From positions 844,139 through 908,138 of the forward strand of contig NZ_BMDC01000001.1 of the NCBI RefSeq assembly GCF_014635585.1: a DNA stretch of 64,000 bases. The letters run 5' to 3'. The position numbers were made by a program, and so were the translations under genes. The notes beneath the pieces were generated by a model, which was not told the DNA's origin, made no database searches, and worked only from the letters and a program-made list of their open reading frames with translations. The DNA comes from Rothia aerolata (GTDB taxonomy: Bacteria; Actinomycetota; Actinomycetes; Actinomycetales; Micrococcaceae). How positions within the stretch are numbered: position 1 is the first letter of the stretch; every line of letters starts with the position of its first letter. Positions 24,578 to 34,359 of the stretch are shown here, in pieces.

Positions 24578-26485
24578 TTATGCCCGCTGACGGCGGCGGT
24601 ACTCGCGAACTCGCTCGTTGGAGTCGAGAATTACCTTGCGGATGCGGATCGCTTCGGGGGTAACCTCAACACACTCGTCCTCGCGGGCCCATTCCAGGGA
24701 TTCCTCAAGGGTGAGCTTCTTGGGCGGGGTCATATTCTCGAAGTTATCGGCGGTTGAAGAGCGCATGTTGGTCAGCTTCTTCTCGCGGGTGATGTTGACT
24801 TCCATGTCGTCAGAACGGGAGTTCTCACCGATAATCATGCCCTCGTAGACCTCGGAGGTGGGCTCTACGAAGATGGTGCCGCGCTCCTGCAGACCGATGA
24901 TTGCGTAGGGGGTCACCACGCCGGCGCGGTCAGAGATCATGGAACCGTTGGAGCGGTACTCGATGTCGCCTACCCAGGGCTCGTAGCCGGTGGCGTAGGA
25001 GGATGAGATACCCGCACCGCGAGTCTCGGTGAGGAACTGAGTACGGAAGCCAATCAGGCCGCGGGCAGGAACGGTGAATTCCATGCGAACCCAGCCGGTG
25101 CCGTTGTTCGACATGTTTTCCATGCGGCCCTTGCGGGCTGCCATCAGCTGGGTCACAGCACCCAGGAATTCCTCGGGCACGTCGATAATCATGTGCTCCA
25201 TGGGCTCGTGAACCTTGCCGTCAATGGTCTTGGTAACCACCTGGGGCTTGCCCACGGTCAGCTCGAAGCCCTCACGGCGCATCTGCTCCACCAGAATTGC
25301 CAGCGCCAGCTCGCCACGGCCCTGAACTTCCCAGGCATCGGGGCGCTCGGTGGGAAGAACGCGCAGCGACACGTTACCAATCAGTTCCTTGTCCAGGCGG
25401 TCTTTCACCTGGCGGGCGGTAACCTTAGCGCCCTTGACCTTACCAGCCAGGGGCGAGGTGTTGATACCGATGGTCATGGAGATAGCCGGGTCATCCACCT
25501 TAATCAGGGGCAGGGGCTTGGGGTTCTCCAGGTCGGTGAGGGTTTCACCAATGGTGATGTCCTCAATACCGGCAACCGCCACAATTTCGCCGGGGCCAGC
25601 GGATTCAGCGGGAACGCGGTCCAGCGCCTTGGTTGCCAGCAGCTCCGAGATACGCACCGACTTGATAGTGCCGTCGTGGCGGGCCCAGGCAACGGTCTGG
25701 CCCTTCTTGAGGGTGCCGTTGAAGATACGCAGCAGCGCAAGGCGGCCCAGGAAGGGGGACGAGTCAAGGTTGGTCACGTGAGCCTGCAGCACCTCTTCGG
25801 GATCGTAGGTGGGGGCAGGAACGTGCTCAAGAATGGTCTGGAAGAGGGGCTCGAGATCCTCGTTATCGGGCAGGGCGCCGTCAGCGGGCTGGTTCAGCGA
25901 TGCTGCACCGGCCTTACCGGAAGCGTAGACCACCGGAACGTCCAGCAGGGCATCCACATCGAGGTCGGGAACCTCATCGGCCAAATCGCCCGCCAGGCCC
26001 AGCAGCAGGTCCATCGACTCGGAGACAACCTCGTCAATCCGAGCGTCGGGGCGGTCAACCTTATTAACCACGAGAATCACGGGAAGCTTAGCAGCGAGCG
26101 CCTTGCGCAGCACAAAGCGGGTCTGGGGCAGGGGACCCTCAGAGGCGTCTACCAGCAGCACCACGCCGTCCACCATCGACAGACCGCGCTCCACCTCACC
26201 GCCGAAGTCCGCGTGGCCGGGGGTGTCGATCACGTTAATGGTCACGGTCTCGCCCTGGGCTGAGGGGCCGGAGTAGAACACGGTGGTGTTCTTGGCCAGA
26301 ATGGTGATGCCCTTTTCCTTTTCAAGGTCACCGGAGTCCATGACTCGGTCTTCAACGTCAGCGTGTGCGGAGAACGCGTGAGTCTGCTTGAGCATTGCAT
26401 CAACAATGGTGGTCTTACCGTGGTCAACGTGAGCCACGATAGCCACGTTGCGCAGGTCGCTACGTGAAGCGGTGTTTTCTGACAT
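24578..26485 (-). CDS. typA: Translational GTPase TypA/BipA
   Basis: 635-residue ribosome-associated GTPase involved in ribosome assembly and stress adaptation. G1 is AHVDHGKTT (18-26), G3 DTPGHADFGGEVERGL, G4 NKVDRPDA; EF-G-like domains III and V and the BipA-specific C-terminal domain follow (EFTVPARGLIGFRTQFLTETRG). Length is a little above the usual ~610 through a C-terminal extension ending YRRRQRA. A single gene with a 295-bp upstream gap. Confidence 0.95.
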   Translation of the reverse strand: MSENTASRSDLRNVAIVAHVDHGKTTIVDAMLKQTHAFSAHADVEDRVMDSGDLEKEKGITILAKNTTVFYSGPSAQGETVTINVIDTPGHADFGGEVERGLSMVDGVVLLVDASEGPLPQTRFVLRKALAAKLPVILVVNKVDRPDARIDEVVSESMDLLLGLAGDLADEVPDLDVDALLDVPVVYASGKAGAASLNQPADGALPDNEDLEPLFQTILEHVPAPTYDPEEVLQAHVTNLDSSPFLGRLALLRIFNGTLKKGQTVAWARHDGTIKSVRISELLATKALDRVPAESAGPGEIVAVAGIEDITIGETLTDLENPKPLPLIKVDDPAISMTIGINTSPLAGKVKGAKVTARQVKDRLDKELIGNVSLRVLPTERPDAWEVQGRGELALAILVEQMRREGFELTVGKPQVVTKTIDGKVHEPMEHMIIDVPEEFLGAVTQLMAARKGRMENMSNNGTGWVRMEFTVPARGLIGFRTQFLTETRGAGISSSYATGYEPWVGDIEYRSNGSMISDRAGVVTPYAIIGLQERGTIFVEPTSEVYEGMIIGENSRSDDMEVNITREKKLTNMRSSTADNFENMTPPKKLTLEESLEWAREDECVEVTPEAIRIRKVILDSNERVREYRRRQRA

Positions 26486-26688
26486 GCGTATAGATCTCGC
26501 TTAAATCTAGGGAATAGAAATCTGCCCGATTCTCTCCATCGATTCCGCGCCAGAGCGAGGCGGGCGAGAGTAGGGCCTTGGCTTAGTTTACCCACTGGGT
26601 CAAGGGTTGGCGGTGAAGTGGTGATGAAAGAAACCTAAATCTTGGGCGTGATTCCGTACACTTTAGGTTTTTCTGTCTTTAATGCGCT

Positions 26689-26725
26689 ACCGCGCCGCCC
26701 TACTGTTTGTGCAGGACGGCGCGGT
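26689..26725 (-). terminator. Terminator downstream of the BCCT transporter gene
   Basis: 13-bp stem (26689-26701 with 26713-26725) with one wobble and an 11-nt loop, 56 bases beyond the transporter stop. The minus-strand flank continues to GACAGAAAAACC, so the U-tract is weak. Confidence 0.65.
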
Positions 26726-26780
26726 GGCGGTTTCTGCCTCGCGGTTAGCTAGTGCCGGGGCAGGGTGAAGGAGGTTTTAC

Positions 26781-28775
26781 CTACTTCTTGCGGAACTTCC
26801 AGGGAATATCGCCGCGCTTCTTGGGTGCGGTGGTAGTCGCCGGGGAGCTCGGAGTTTCAGCAGAGTTCTGCTTGCTGAGGCGGTCTGCCTCAACCTCTTC
26901 AGCGGTGAGAGTCCGCTGGGATGAGGTGTCTGCCTGAATCTGAGCGATTGCCGCGGTGTTGGCTTCGAGCTGCATGTTGACGTCGTCCATCGAAGAAGCA
27001 ACAGCCTCCTCAACGCGGGCCTCAACAGCTTCTTCCAGGGCCTCTTCAACCGCCTGATCAACTGCGGCCTCAACACGAGCGTTCACACGCTTGTTCACTA
27101 TCTTGTTGACCCGTTCGCCCAGCTGGTCGTGGAGTTCTTCAGCAATCTCCTCACGGGCATTGCGGCGCTGGGCGCGCACAAAGAGCCGGTGCTCGTAGCT
27201 GAGAGCCTTATAGATGGAGATACACATGAGAATAATAACCAGCGAGAAGGGAATCGCGGTCAGAATAGCGATGGTCTGAATGGAGCTCAGTGCCTGGTCG
27301 CCGCCGAGCAGCATCAGGGAGATAGCGGTAACGCCAGCCACGATTACCCAGAACACGCGAATCCAGGTCTTGGGCTCGGGTGAACCGTTGGTGGAGAGCA
27401 TACCCAGCACCAGGGCGCCGGAGTCAGCCGAGGTTACGAAGAAGATGGTAATCAGCAGAACCGCGCCCACCGACAGGGCAAAGCCACCGGGCAGGTTGCC
27501 GAACATCTCGAAGAGGGCTGATTCAGCGGAGACGGTGCCGTCTTCACCCACCAGACCCAGGCCCTCGAAAATCTGCTGGTGCAGAGCGGTGCCGCCCAGC
27601 ACAGAGAACCAGAAGAAGGAGGTCAACGCGGGAACCAGCAGCACGCCGGTGACGAATTCACGCACGGTACGGCCGCGGGAAACGCGGGCGATGAACATGC
27701 CGACGAAGGGCGACCAGGAAATCCACCAGCCCCAGTAGAAGGTGGTCCATGCTGACTGGAACTTCTCGCCTTCATCACCGTAGAGAGCCAGGGTCTCGAA
27801 GGTCATGGAAACGATGTTCTGCAGGTAGGCACCAATGGAGGAGATGAACTCGCGGAAGATAAAGAGAGTGGGGCCAGCGAAGAGCACAAAGAGGCAGACG
27901 ATAGCCGCAAGAATCAGGTTACCGTTCGAGAGAATCTTCATGCCCTTTTCCAGGCCGGTAACCACGGAAACCATGGTAACGCCCAGAAGAACAATGATGA
28001 TACCGATCAGCCAGCCCATGCCGTCAGCGGGAATGTTGATGTAACCCATACCGGCGGCAATCTGCATAGCACCCAGGCCCAGCGAGGTAATCACACCAAA
28101 GAGGGTGCCCACCAGGGCGATAATGTCAATGACGTCGCCCCAGGCGCCCTTCACCCGATCGCCCAGGAAAGGCTTGAGGGAGTAGCGAATCGACAGGGGC
28201 AGCTTCAGACGGTGGGTGGCGTAGGCAATCGCCAGACCAACAATCACGTAAATTGCCCAGGGGTGGAAGCCCCAGTGCAGGAAGGACTGGCTCATAGCCG
28301 CCTGAGCAATGCGCTCGGTGGTGCCGGTTTCAACGCCGGGGCGGGGGCTTGCAAAGTGGGTCAGGGGCTCGGTTGCACCGTAGAACACCAGACCAATACC
28401 CATACCCGCCGCAAAGAGGAAGGCGAACCAGGTCATGAATGAGTACTGGGGCTCGTCGTCGTCATCACCGATCTTAATATCGCCCATGCGGGAGAAACCC
28501 ACGTAGAGAGCGAAAATCACCAGTGCGCCGACCAGGGCTACGTAGTACCAGCCGAAGTATTTAATAACGTCTGCCTGCAGGGCATCAATAATTGCCTTGG
28601 ACTGATTAGGGAAAATCAGGGTCAGGGCGATAAAAATCGCCATGATAATAGCCGCAGGCCAAAATACGCGGGGCGAAAGTTTGCCCATACGCATATTCAC
28701 TTTTGTCTCTGTTGAAACATCACCTTTACGAAGGTCGGGGGCGTCCTCAGGCGGAGCTGCTTGCGAAGTTGCCAT
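26781..28775 (-). CDS. BCCT-family betaine/choline transporter with long coiled-coil tail
   Basis: 664-residue secondary transporter, twelve helices, taking up glycine betaine or similar osmolytes with Na+. Family marks are the glycine stretch AAGMGIGLVFYGATEPL in TM3 and the Trp motif WTTFYWGWWISWSPFVGMF in TM8. After about residue 537 there is a 128-residue tail with a charged coiled coil (ERVNKIVNKRVNARVEAAV and onward) and a basic end, KKRGDIPWKFRKK. In BetP a shorter basic tail senses K+ and membrane stress, so osmotic regulation is plausible. Start ATG at 28775. Substrate not resolved. Confidence 0.88.
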   Translation of the reverse strand: MATSQAAPPEDAPDLRKGDVSTETKVNMRMGKLSPRVFWPAAIIMAIFIALTLIFPNQSKAIIDALQADVIKYFGWYYVALVGALVIFALYVGFSRMGDIKIGDDDDEPQYSFMTWFAFLFAAGMGIGLVFYGATEPLTHFASPRPGVETGTTERIAQAAMSQSFLHWGFHPWAIYVIVGLAIAYATHRLKLPLSIRYSLKPFLGDRVKGAWGDVIDIIALVGTLFGVITSLGLGAMQIAAGMGYINIPADGMGWLIGIIIVLLGVTMVSVVTGLEKGMKILSNGNLILAAIVCLFVLFAGPTLFIFREFISSIGAYLQNIVSMTFETLALYGDEGEKFQSAWTTFYWGWWISWSPFVGMFIARVSRGRTVREFVTGVLLVPALTSFFWFSVLGGTALHQQIFEGLGLVGEDGTVSAESALFEMFGNLPGGFALSVGAVLLITIFFVTSADSGALVLGMLSTNGSPEPKTWIRVFWVIVAGVTAISLMLLGGDQALSSIQTIAILTAIPFSLVIILMCISIYKALSYEHRLFVRAQRRNAREEIAEELHDQLGERVNKIVNKRVNARVEAAVDQAVEEALEEAVEARVEEAVASSMDDVNMQLEANTAAIAQIQADTSSQRTLTAEEVEADRLSKQNSAETPSSPATTTAPKKRGDIPWKFRKK

Positions 28776-28838
28776 ATAAAGTACCTAAATGTTCTAGATT
28801 CTTATTTCTCGAGAGAATGCGTGTGAGCATCTTTACCG

Positions 28839-28857
28839 CTTAGACACAGCGGTCTCC
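28839..28857. repeat. Small inverted repeat in the BCCT leader
   Basis: ACCGCT and AGCGGT are separated by 7 nt, 64-82 bases upstream of the BCCT start codon, in the probable 5' untranslated region. It could be a leader hairpin or operator half-sites; nothing distinguishes these. Confidence 0.35.
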
Positions 28858-28918
28858 TAACAAACCAACCGTAACGAATTGAAGATGGCTTATCAACAGA
28901 AGGTTCACAAAATCCACA

Positions 28919-28946
28919 TCTATACGTGGTGCAAAGACTAATACAA
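28919..28946 (-). promoter_or_regulatory. Candidate promoter of the BCCT gene
   Basis: On the minus strand TTGTAT and TATAGA are separated by 16 nt, giving a 4/6 -35 and a 5/6 -10. It would leave a leader of about 140 nt. A weaker TTGATA/TACGGT pair (28868-28896) is an alternative. The 299-bp gap holds nothing else I can name. Confidence 0.4.
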
Positions 28947-29074
28947 TAACCTTACATCCCCTTTATAGTAGGGATAGATAGTGTTTCAAAGACCCTGTGT
29001 GCAAGTAATCACTTAGGGCGTAAAGCAGGGTTCTTTACTGGTCATAAAGCGACAATCAGGGCGAGAATAGAAGT

Positions 29075-30754
29075 ATGACTGAAAACATTGTTGACCCCAC
29101 CACCACCGAAGCCTGGGCCGAACTAACCCAGCTCAATAACAACCTTACCCCCGACCTCCGCGGCTGGTTTGAAGCAGACGAGAAGCGCGCCGAGAAGCTC
29201 AGCTTCACCGCAGCGGATCTGCACGTAGACCTCTCCAAGAACCTCATCACTGACTCGGTGCTCGACTCCCTGAAAAATCTGGCCGCCGAGGTCAAGCTGG
29301 AAGATCGCCGCGCCGCCATGTTCTCCGGTGAGCACATCAACGTAACCGAAGACCGCGCCGTCCTGCACACCGCCCTGCGCCGCCCCAAGGGCTACTCCCC
29401 CGCGCTAGAGGTAGACGGTCAGGACGTGGACGACGACGTGCACGAGGTGCTGGCGAAGATTTACGACTTTGCCGACCGCGTGCGCTCCGGTGAGTGGACC
29501 GGCGTGACCGGCAAGAAGATCGAGACCGTGGTTAACATCGGTATCGGCGGTTCAGACCTGGGCCCCGTAATGGTCTACGAGGCTCTCAAGCCCTACGCCC
29601 AGGAGGGCCTGGAAGCCCGCTTCATCTCCAACATCGACCCCGCCGATGCAGCAGAGACCGTCAAGAATCTCGACCCCGAAACCACCCTCTTCATCGTTGC
29701 CTCCAAGACCTTTGGCACCCTGGAGACCCTCACCAACGCCCGCGTCTGCCGCGATTGGCTGCTGGATTCCCTGCGCAAGGACGGCGCGCTGGAGGGTAAG
29801 GAAGACGCTGAGGCAGTTGCCTCCCACTTCATTGCTGTCTCCACCGCCCTGGATAAGGTTGAGGCTTTCGGAATCGACCCCGAAAACGCCTTCGGCTTCT
29901 GGAACTGGGTGGGCGGCCGCTACTCCGTAGACTCGGCCATTGGCACCGTGTTAGCTATCGTGCTCGGCCCCGACACCTTTGAAGAGTTCCTGGGCGGCTT
30001 CCACGCGATGGACGAGCACTTCCGCACCGCTCCCCTGGCAGAAAACGTGCCCGCCTTGATGGGCCTGCTGAACATCTGGAACGTGAACTTCCTCGGTGCC
30101 CACACCCACGCAGTGCTCCCCTACGACCAGTACCTGCACCGCTTCCCCGCCTACCTACAGCAGCTGACCATGGAGTCCAACGGCAAGGGCGTTACTGCCG
30201 AGGGCAAGCCAGTGATCTACAACACCGGTGAAGTATTCTGGGGCGAGCCCGGCACCAACGGCCAGCACGCCTTCTACCAGCTGATTCACCAGGGCACCCG
30301 CATTATTCCCGCCGACTTCATCGCCTTTGCCAACCCGGTTCACGCAACCAAGGACGGCGAGCAGGACGTTCACGAGCTCTTCCTCGCTAACTTCTTCGCC
30401 CAGACCAAGGCGCTGGCCTTCGGCAAGACCGCCGATGAGGTTCGCGCTGAGGGCACCGACGAGTCGATTGTTCCCGCCCGGGTCTTCACCGGTAACCGTC
30501 CCACCACCTCCATCATGGCCGAGAAGCTAACCCCGGCTGTGCTGGGCCAGCTCATTGCGCTCTACGAGCACATCACCTTCGTTCAGGGTGTTGTCTGGGG
30601 CATTGACTCCTTTGACCAGTGGGGAGTTGAGCTGGGCAAGCAGCTCGCCCTGGCTCTGGCACCCGCTGTTGCCGGTGACCGTGACGTTCTAGGCCAGCAG
30701 GATTCCTCAACCCGCGGCCTGATTGACTTCTACCTGAAGCACCGCAACAAGTAA
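29075..30754 (+). CDS. pgi: Glucose-6-phosphate isomerase
   Basis: 559-residue glycolytic isomerase. [15 protein letters not shown] (from about residue 149) binds the phosphate, and the signature region around [32 protein letters not shown] carries the catalytic Glu and His. Length is typical of the long bacterial form. No Shine-Dalgarno sequence precedes the ATG; GAGAAT sits 6 nt upstream, so this too may be leaderless. Single gene with its own terminator. Confidence 0.95.
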   Translation: MTENIVDPTTTEAWAELTQLNNNLTPDLRGWFEADEKRAEKLSFTAADLHVDLSKNLITDSVLDSLKNLAAEVKLEDRRAAMFSGEHINVTEDRAVLHTALRRPKGYSPALEVDGQDVDDDVHEVLAKIYDFADRVRSGEWTGVTGKKIETVVNIGIGGSDLGPVMVYEALKPYAQEGLEARFISNIDPADAAETVKNLDPETTLFIVASKTFGTLETLTNARVCRDWLLDSLRKDGALEGKEDAEAVASHFIAVSTALDKVEAFGIDPENAFGFWNWVGGRYSVDSAIGTVLAIVLGPDTFEEFLGGFHAMDEHFRTAPLAENVPALMGLLNIWNVNFLGAHTHAVLPYDQYLHRFPAYLQQLTMESNGKGVTAEGKPVIYNTGEVFWGEPGTNGQHAFYQLIHQGTRIIPADFIAFANPVHATKDGEQDVHELFLANFFAQTKALAFGKTADEVRAEGTDESIVPARVFTGNRPTTSIMAEKLTPAVLGQLIALYEHITFVQGVVWGIDSFDQWGVELGKQLALALAPAVAGDRDVLGQQDSSTRGLIDFYLKHRNK

Positions 30755-30785
30755 GCCGGGTAGGTTCTTTTCAGAGTCTCAGGCT

Positions 30786-30817
30786 CGCCGCCCCACCAAT
30801 TTCACGGTGGGGCGGCG
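30786..30817 (+). terminator. Terminator of pgi
   Basis: Perfect 12-bp GC stem (30786-30797 with 30806-30817), 8-nt loop AATTTCAC, followed by TTCT. It starts 32 bases after the pgi stop. Confidence 0.8.
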
Positions 30818-30842
30818 TTCTGCATTCATACCCGACTTTCTG

Positions 30843-30848
30843 TAGAGT
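30843..30848 (+). promoter_or_regulatory. -10 hexamer of a probable leaderless promoter
   Basis: TAGAGT lies 6 nt before the ATG of the small membrane protein at 30855, with no ribosome binding site. Confidence 0.45.
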
Positions 30849-30854
30849 TGAGCC

Positions 30855-31316
30855 ATGGCCTCAGCTGACTTTGACCGCTCCCAGGAATCACCCCGGCAAC
30901 GCACCTACGATTTTCACGCCCCCACCGAAGATGACCCCGACGCTCTCAGCGTCGGCGGCTTCGATGACGAAGAGGAGATTCTCGCTGAAGAGCGCAAGGC
31001 AGCGGTGGCGGTACCCAACTGTTCTTTCCCCCTGGCCTTCAAACGCTTCTACTCCCAGTACTGGCTGAGCAAGGGAACCGCCAGCGCCAGCGAGTTCCTC
31101 TGGGGCATGGCCTGGTCGCTGGGCTCCACCATCTTCTGCTTTGCCCTCACCCTGTGGATGGGCAATGTGGTAGAAACCGGCGGAGACTCGGTGAGCTCCC
31201 TCTTCCGGGTGCTCTACATGCTCATGGCCTACGTGGCACCGGGCTGGTTGCTAGTGCACATCGGCCCTACTTTCTCGCTGCTGCGCCGCTACCTGAATCT
31301 GCGCAGGGCGGCTTAG
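30855..31316 (+). CDS. Small membrane protein, possibly DUF805-related
   Basis: 153 residues. The first ~55 are acidic and disordered (PTEDDPDALSVGGFDDEEE); then FPLAFKRFYSQYWLSKGTASASEF resembles the entry of DUF805 proteins (F-x-R-F/Y..G-R-A-S-R-x-E-F), followed by two transmembrane segments (about 80-102 and 115-137). Function unknown and the DUF805 link is tentative. Its stop overlaps the stop of the convergent S9 peptidase gene by 4 bp. Confidence 0.6.
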   Translation: MASADFDRSQESPRQRTYDFHAPTEDDPDALSVGGFDDEEEILAEERKAAVAVPNCSFPLAFKRFYSQYWLSKGTASASEFLWGMAWSLGSTIFCFALTLWMGNVVETGGDSVSSLFRVLYMLMAYVAPGWLLVHIGPTFSLLRRYLNLRRAA

Positions 31317-33286
31317 CCCAGGAGCCGGGGCCGCCCAGACTCCTCACCCAGCACATGCTCGTTGAGGAAGGCCAGCACGGTTTCGTACCAGATCTTTGAG
31401 TTGCCCGGCTTGAGAATCCAGTGGCCCTCGTCGGGAAAGTAGAGGTAGCGGTGGTCTAGCTCGGGCGAGTTGCGCTTGAGATCGAACCAGAGCATGTGGG
31501 CCTGGGAGATGGGCACGCGGTAGTCCTTATCACCGTGGATGACCAGCATGGGAGCCTTAATCTGGCTGGCGAACTGGTGCGGTGAATAGGTGTTTCTCAC
31601 GTTGTCTTCGCCCTCCCACATCCACTCGTGCCACATGCCGTTATCGGTGGTGAAGTACATGTGTTCCTGGTTCCAGATGGAGGCGTGGCTAACGAAGCAC
31701 CTAAACCGATCGCCGGTTTTTCCCGCTACCCAGTTGGTCATATAGCCACCGTAGGAGCCGCCCATGAAGGCTGCCCGCTCGCCGTCAATGTCCGCCCTCG
31801 CGGCGACGTCCTCAACGACAGCCATGATGTCTTCGTAGGGCTCCTTACCCACCGACTGACCGCCGCGCTCGATCATGGCCTGGCCGTAGCCGGTGGAGAT
31901 ACCGGGGTCGGGCATGAGCACGGCATAACCAGCTTCGGTGAGTACCCAGGGGTTCCAGCGAAAGGTCCAGGAATTCCAGGAGCCCCAGGGGCCGCCGTGG
32001 GCGAAAACCACCAGCGGGAAGGGACCTTCCCCGCTCTCCGGCAGTGCGAGCCAAGAGGTAATCTCGGTGCCGTCTTCAGCGGTGGTGGTCAGCTTCTCGA
32101 GGCGGCCCGGTGCTTGGAGCTCCTCGATGGGAGAGTCAATCTTTTTCACGGTGCCCACCCCGGCGGTAACGTCCTCGTAAATACGCACCGGATACGGCGC
32201 CTGCCGGTGGTTATCGCACAGCGCCAGCAGGGTGCCGGAGGTATAGGCCAGCTGGGAATAGTGGTTGGCATCATCGGTCAGCTGGATTACCTCACCGTCT
32301 ACCTCGGCACGGAAAATCGCCGAAGCACCCAGGTTATCCGCGACGAAAGCAAAGTTCGCGTCATCAATCCAGACGGTCTGGGCGGGCCAGCGGTCAAGGT
32401 CCCGACACTGAACCGTAATTTCTCCGGTCTCAAAGTTATAGACCGCCGCCTCAACTTTGAGGGCCTGGTCGGGCAGCCAGGTGTGCACTTTCTCCAGCAT
32501 CGCCAGGGTTGCCGAGGGGTTGAAGGACGACGCCGTCCAGCTCACCCGCTCGTCTGCGGTAGCGACCGGGCGGGTTTCTTCTTTGCCGAAGAGATCCAGC
32601 AGGTAAACGCTGGTTCGCTCGTGCACCCCGCGCAGGTTCTTGCGAATATTCACCAGGGCGCGGCGGCCGGTGGGGTCTGCGGTGAAGCCGGTGAGAATAC
32701 CCTCGGGGGTCTCAATCCGAACCGGGTCTTTACCGCGCTCCTTGAGGTAGAGGGTTTCTTGTCCGATTCCAAGGTCACGGTCCCAGTAGCGGGTGGGAAA
32801 GTCCTCGTAGAGCACAGCGCTCACGCCGGTCTTTTCGCGTTCGTCCAGAATCTCCTGTGCCTCGGCTTCGGTAGAGGCAAGGGCGGCGGCTGAGAAAATC
32901 AGGGTCTGGCCCTCTCCTACCCCGCGCACTTCCAGCTTGCTGATGGTTCCCGGGAAGCTAAATTCCAGCTGGGCCTCTCCTCGCCGCGGCAGGCGGTAGA
33001 CGCCCGTGAGCGAGTCGGACTCGGCGCCGTCCACCTTCTGATCCAGGGTGATGAAAACGGAACCGTCCTCACCCAGCGCCAGCAGCTTGGCGTTGGAGTC
33101 GGGAGCGGTCAGAGGAAAAGTGGAAAAGTCATGGCCTGCCTCGCCCACCGCGTGCAGCTGGGAGCGGTAGGCAGAGCCCTTCCGGTTGAGGGAGTTGACC
33201 GAGACCAGGGCGTCACCAGCGCGGTTGGCGGTGAGCTGAGTGATGCGAGGAGACGAAATCAGTGATTCAAGATAGGTTGATGACAT
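31313..33286 (-). CDS. S9 family peptidase (acylaminoacyl-peptidase-like)
   Basis: 657-residue serine peptidase, cytoplasmic (no signal peptide). The N-terminal ~400 residues form the beta-propeller; the alpha/beta-hydrolase domain carries the nucleophile in AAFMGGSYGGYMTNW (Ser near residue 500), Asp in VIHGDKDYRVPIS and His in PDEGHWILKP. Members remove acylated residues or dipeptides from oligopeptides. ATG at 33286 gives the usual length. No operon partner: the next gene on this strand starts 92 bp further upstream. Confidence 0.88.
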   Translation of the reverse strand: MSSTYLESLISSPRITQLTANRAGDALVSVNSLNRKGSAYRSQLHAVGEAGHDFSTFPLTAPDSNAKLLALGEDGSVFITLDQKVDGAESDSLTGVYRLPRRGEAQLEFSFPGTISKLEVRGVGEGQTLIFSAAALASTEAEAQEILDEREKTGVSAVLYEDFPTRYWDRDLGIGQETLYLKERGKDPVRIETPEGILTGFTADPTGRRALVNIRKNLRGVHERTSVYLLDLFGKEETRPVATADERVSWTASSFNPSATLAMLEKVHTWLPDQALKVEAAVYNFETGEITVQCRDLDRWPAQTVWIDDANFAFVADNLGASAIFRAEVDGEVIQLTDDANHYSQLAYTSGTLLALCDNHRQAPYPVRIYEDVTAGVGTVKKIDSPIEELQAPGRLEKLTTTAEDGTEITSWLALPESGEGPFPLVVFAHGGPWGSWNSWTFRWNPWVLTEAGYAVLMPDPGISTGYGQAMIERGGQSVGKEPYEDIMAVVEDVAARADIDGERAAFMGGSYGGYMTNWVAGKTGDRFRCFVSHASIWNQEHMYFTTDNGMWHEWMWEGEDNVRNTYSPHQFASQIKAPMLVIHGDKDYRVPISQAHMLWFDLKRNSPELDHRYLYFPDEGHWILKPGNSKIWYETVLAFLNEHVLGEESGRPRLLG

Positions 33287-33377
33287 GCACCCAGAGTACC
33301 CAGCAGCAGGGCACTTCGCTAGCAGACTCAGCGATGAAAGTTCCAGGTAAAGAAATTGGTCTGTTTCGGCGCTGGTT

Positions 33378-34352
33378 TTATTTGCCCGTGATTTCCTGCA
33401 GGAGCTGGTCTACCGTATCGACCACGGTGAGGCCCTCAAAGTAGGCCTCCGCGGCGAAGCCCTCGTGTTTGAGGCCCTCCATCATGATGAGCAGGTTATC
33501 CCAGAAACTATTGATATTGAGCAGAAAAACGGGCTTGTTGTGCTGGCCCAGGTAGCGCCAGGTCCAGATTTCAAAAAATTCTTCCAGGGTGCCGGGGCCG
33601 CCGGGCAGGGCCACAAAGGCATCGGCCAGCTGCGCCATGCGGGCCTTGCGCTCGTGCATGGTATCAACGATTTCGAGGTGGGTGAGCTGGTGATGAGCAG
33701 ACTCAGCGTTCTGCAAGAAGGCCGGAATAACGCCGTAGGTTTCAGCACCGGCCGCCACGGCGGCGTCGGAAACCTCGCCCATCAGCCCGGCACGACCTCC
33801 GCCGTAGACCAGGGCGATTCCCTCCTGGCCAAGCCGCTGGCCAAGCTCCCGGGCAGCCTGCGCATAGGCGGGGTTCTCCCCGGTGCGGGAGCCGCAGAAA
33901 ACCGCGAGAGACTCCACGCTGGAATAATCGGGCACGAGTTTCAAGAGGGCGGGAAAGACCTCTTCGGTGTTGAGCGGGGCCTGGTTCTCCATAACTCCGT
34001 GGCGCGGGTGCACCCAGCGAATCTGCTCAATCTCGCGCTGCGGGTGCACCTTGAGCCAGCTCATCCCCTCAACAGTGGCGAGAAAAACCTCTGCCTCGAC
34101 CGTCATGCCGGGCTCGTTGAGGGCTTGCTGCCGGAAGGTGCCCAGGTGCTTGAGCTGGGCAGGTTGCAGGTTGATACCGATTTCTTCTAGCACCTCGCGG
34201 CGGGCGGTTTGCTCGGCGCTTTCGCCGACTTCGGGCTTGCCACCGGGTAGCATAAAGCCCTCGGTACCGCGCTTACGCACGGTGAGAACTTCGAGGTCTT
34301 CATTGATAAAAACGGCGGCGGAAACACGAATGATGGAGGCAGAAGAAGTCAT
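33378..34352 (-). CDS. Fusion of Nudix hydrolase and LOG-family phosphoribohydrolase
   Basis: 324 residues, two enzymes in one chain. Residues 1-140 are a Nudix domain with an exact Nudix box at 38-60 (G-x5-E-x7-REVLEEIGI). Residues 148-324 are a LOG/TIGR00730 Rossmann domain with GGGRAGLMG (184-192), MHERKARM (232-239) and PGGPGTLEE (250-258), which contains the catalytic Glu and phosphate-binding loop. Nudix enzymes cut nucleoside diphosphate derivatives; LOG enzymes release the base from nucleoside 5'-monophosphates. A sequential clean-up of a nucleotide is plausible (inference). The frame is continuous with no sign of a join error. Confidence 0.9.
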   Translation of the reverse strand: MTSSASIIRVSAAVFINEDLEVLTVRKRGTEGFMLPGGKPEVGESAEQTARREVLEEIGINLQPAQLKHLGTFRQQALNEPGMTVEAEVFLATVEGMSWLKVHPQREIEQIRWVHPRHGVMENQAPLNTEEVFPALLKLVPDYSSVESLAVFCGSRTGENPAYAQAARELGQRLGQEGIALVYGGGRAGLMGEVSDAAVAAGAETYGVIPAFLQNAESAHHQLTHLEIVDTMHERKARMAQLADAFVALPGGPGTLEEFFEIWTWRYLGQHNKPVFLLNINSFWDNLLIMMEGLKHEGFAAEAYFEGLTVVDTVDQLLQEITGK

Positions 34353-34359
34353 ATCTCAT

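Noticed and set aside
25193-26263. 356-codon plus-strand frame inside typA
   Set aside because: Antisense shadow of TypA with no ribosome binding site or family motif.
31628-32893. Long plus-strand frame (421 codons) opposite the S9 peptidase
   Set aside because: Antisense shadow; the minus strand has a full catalytic triad and family length.
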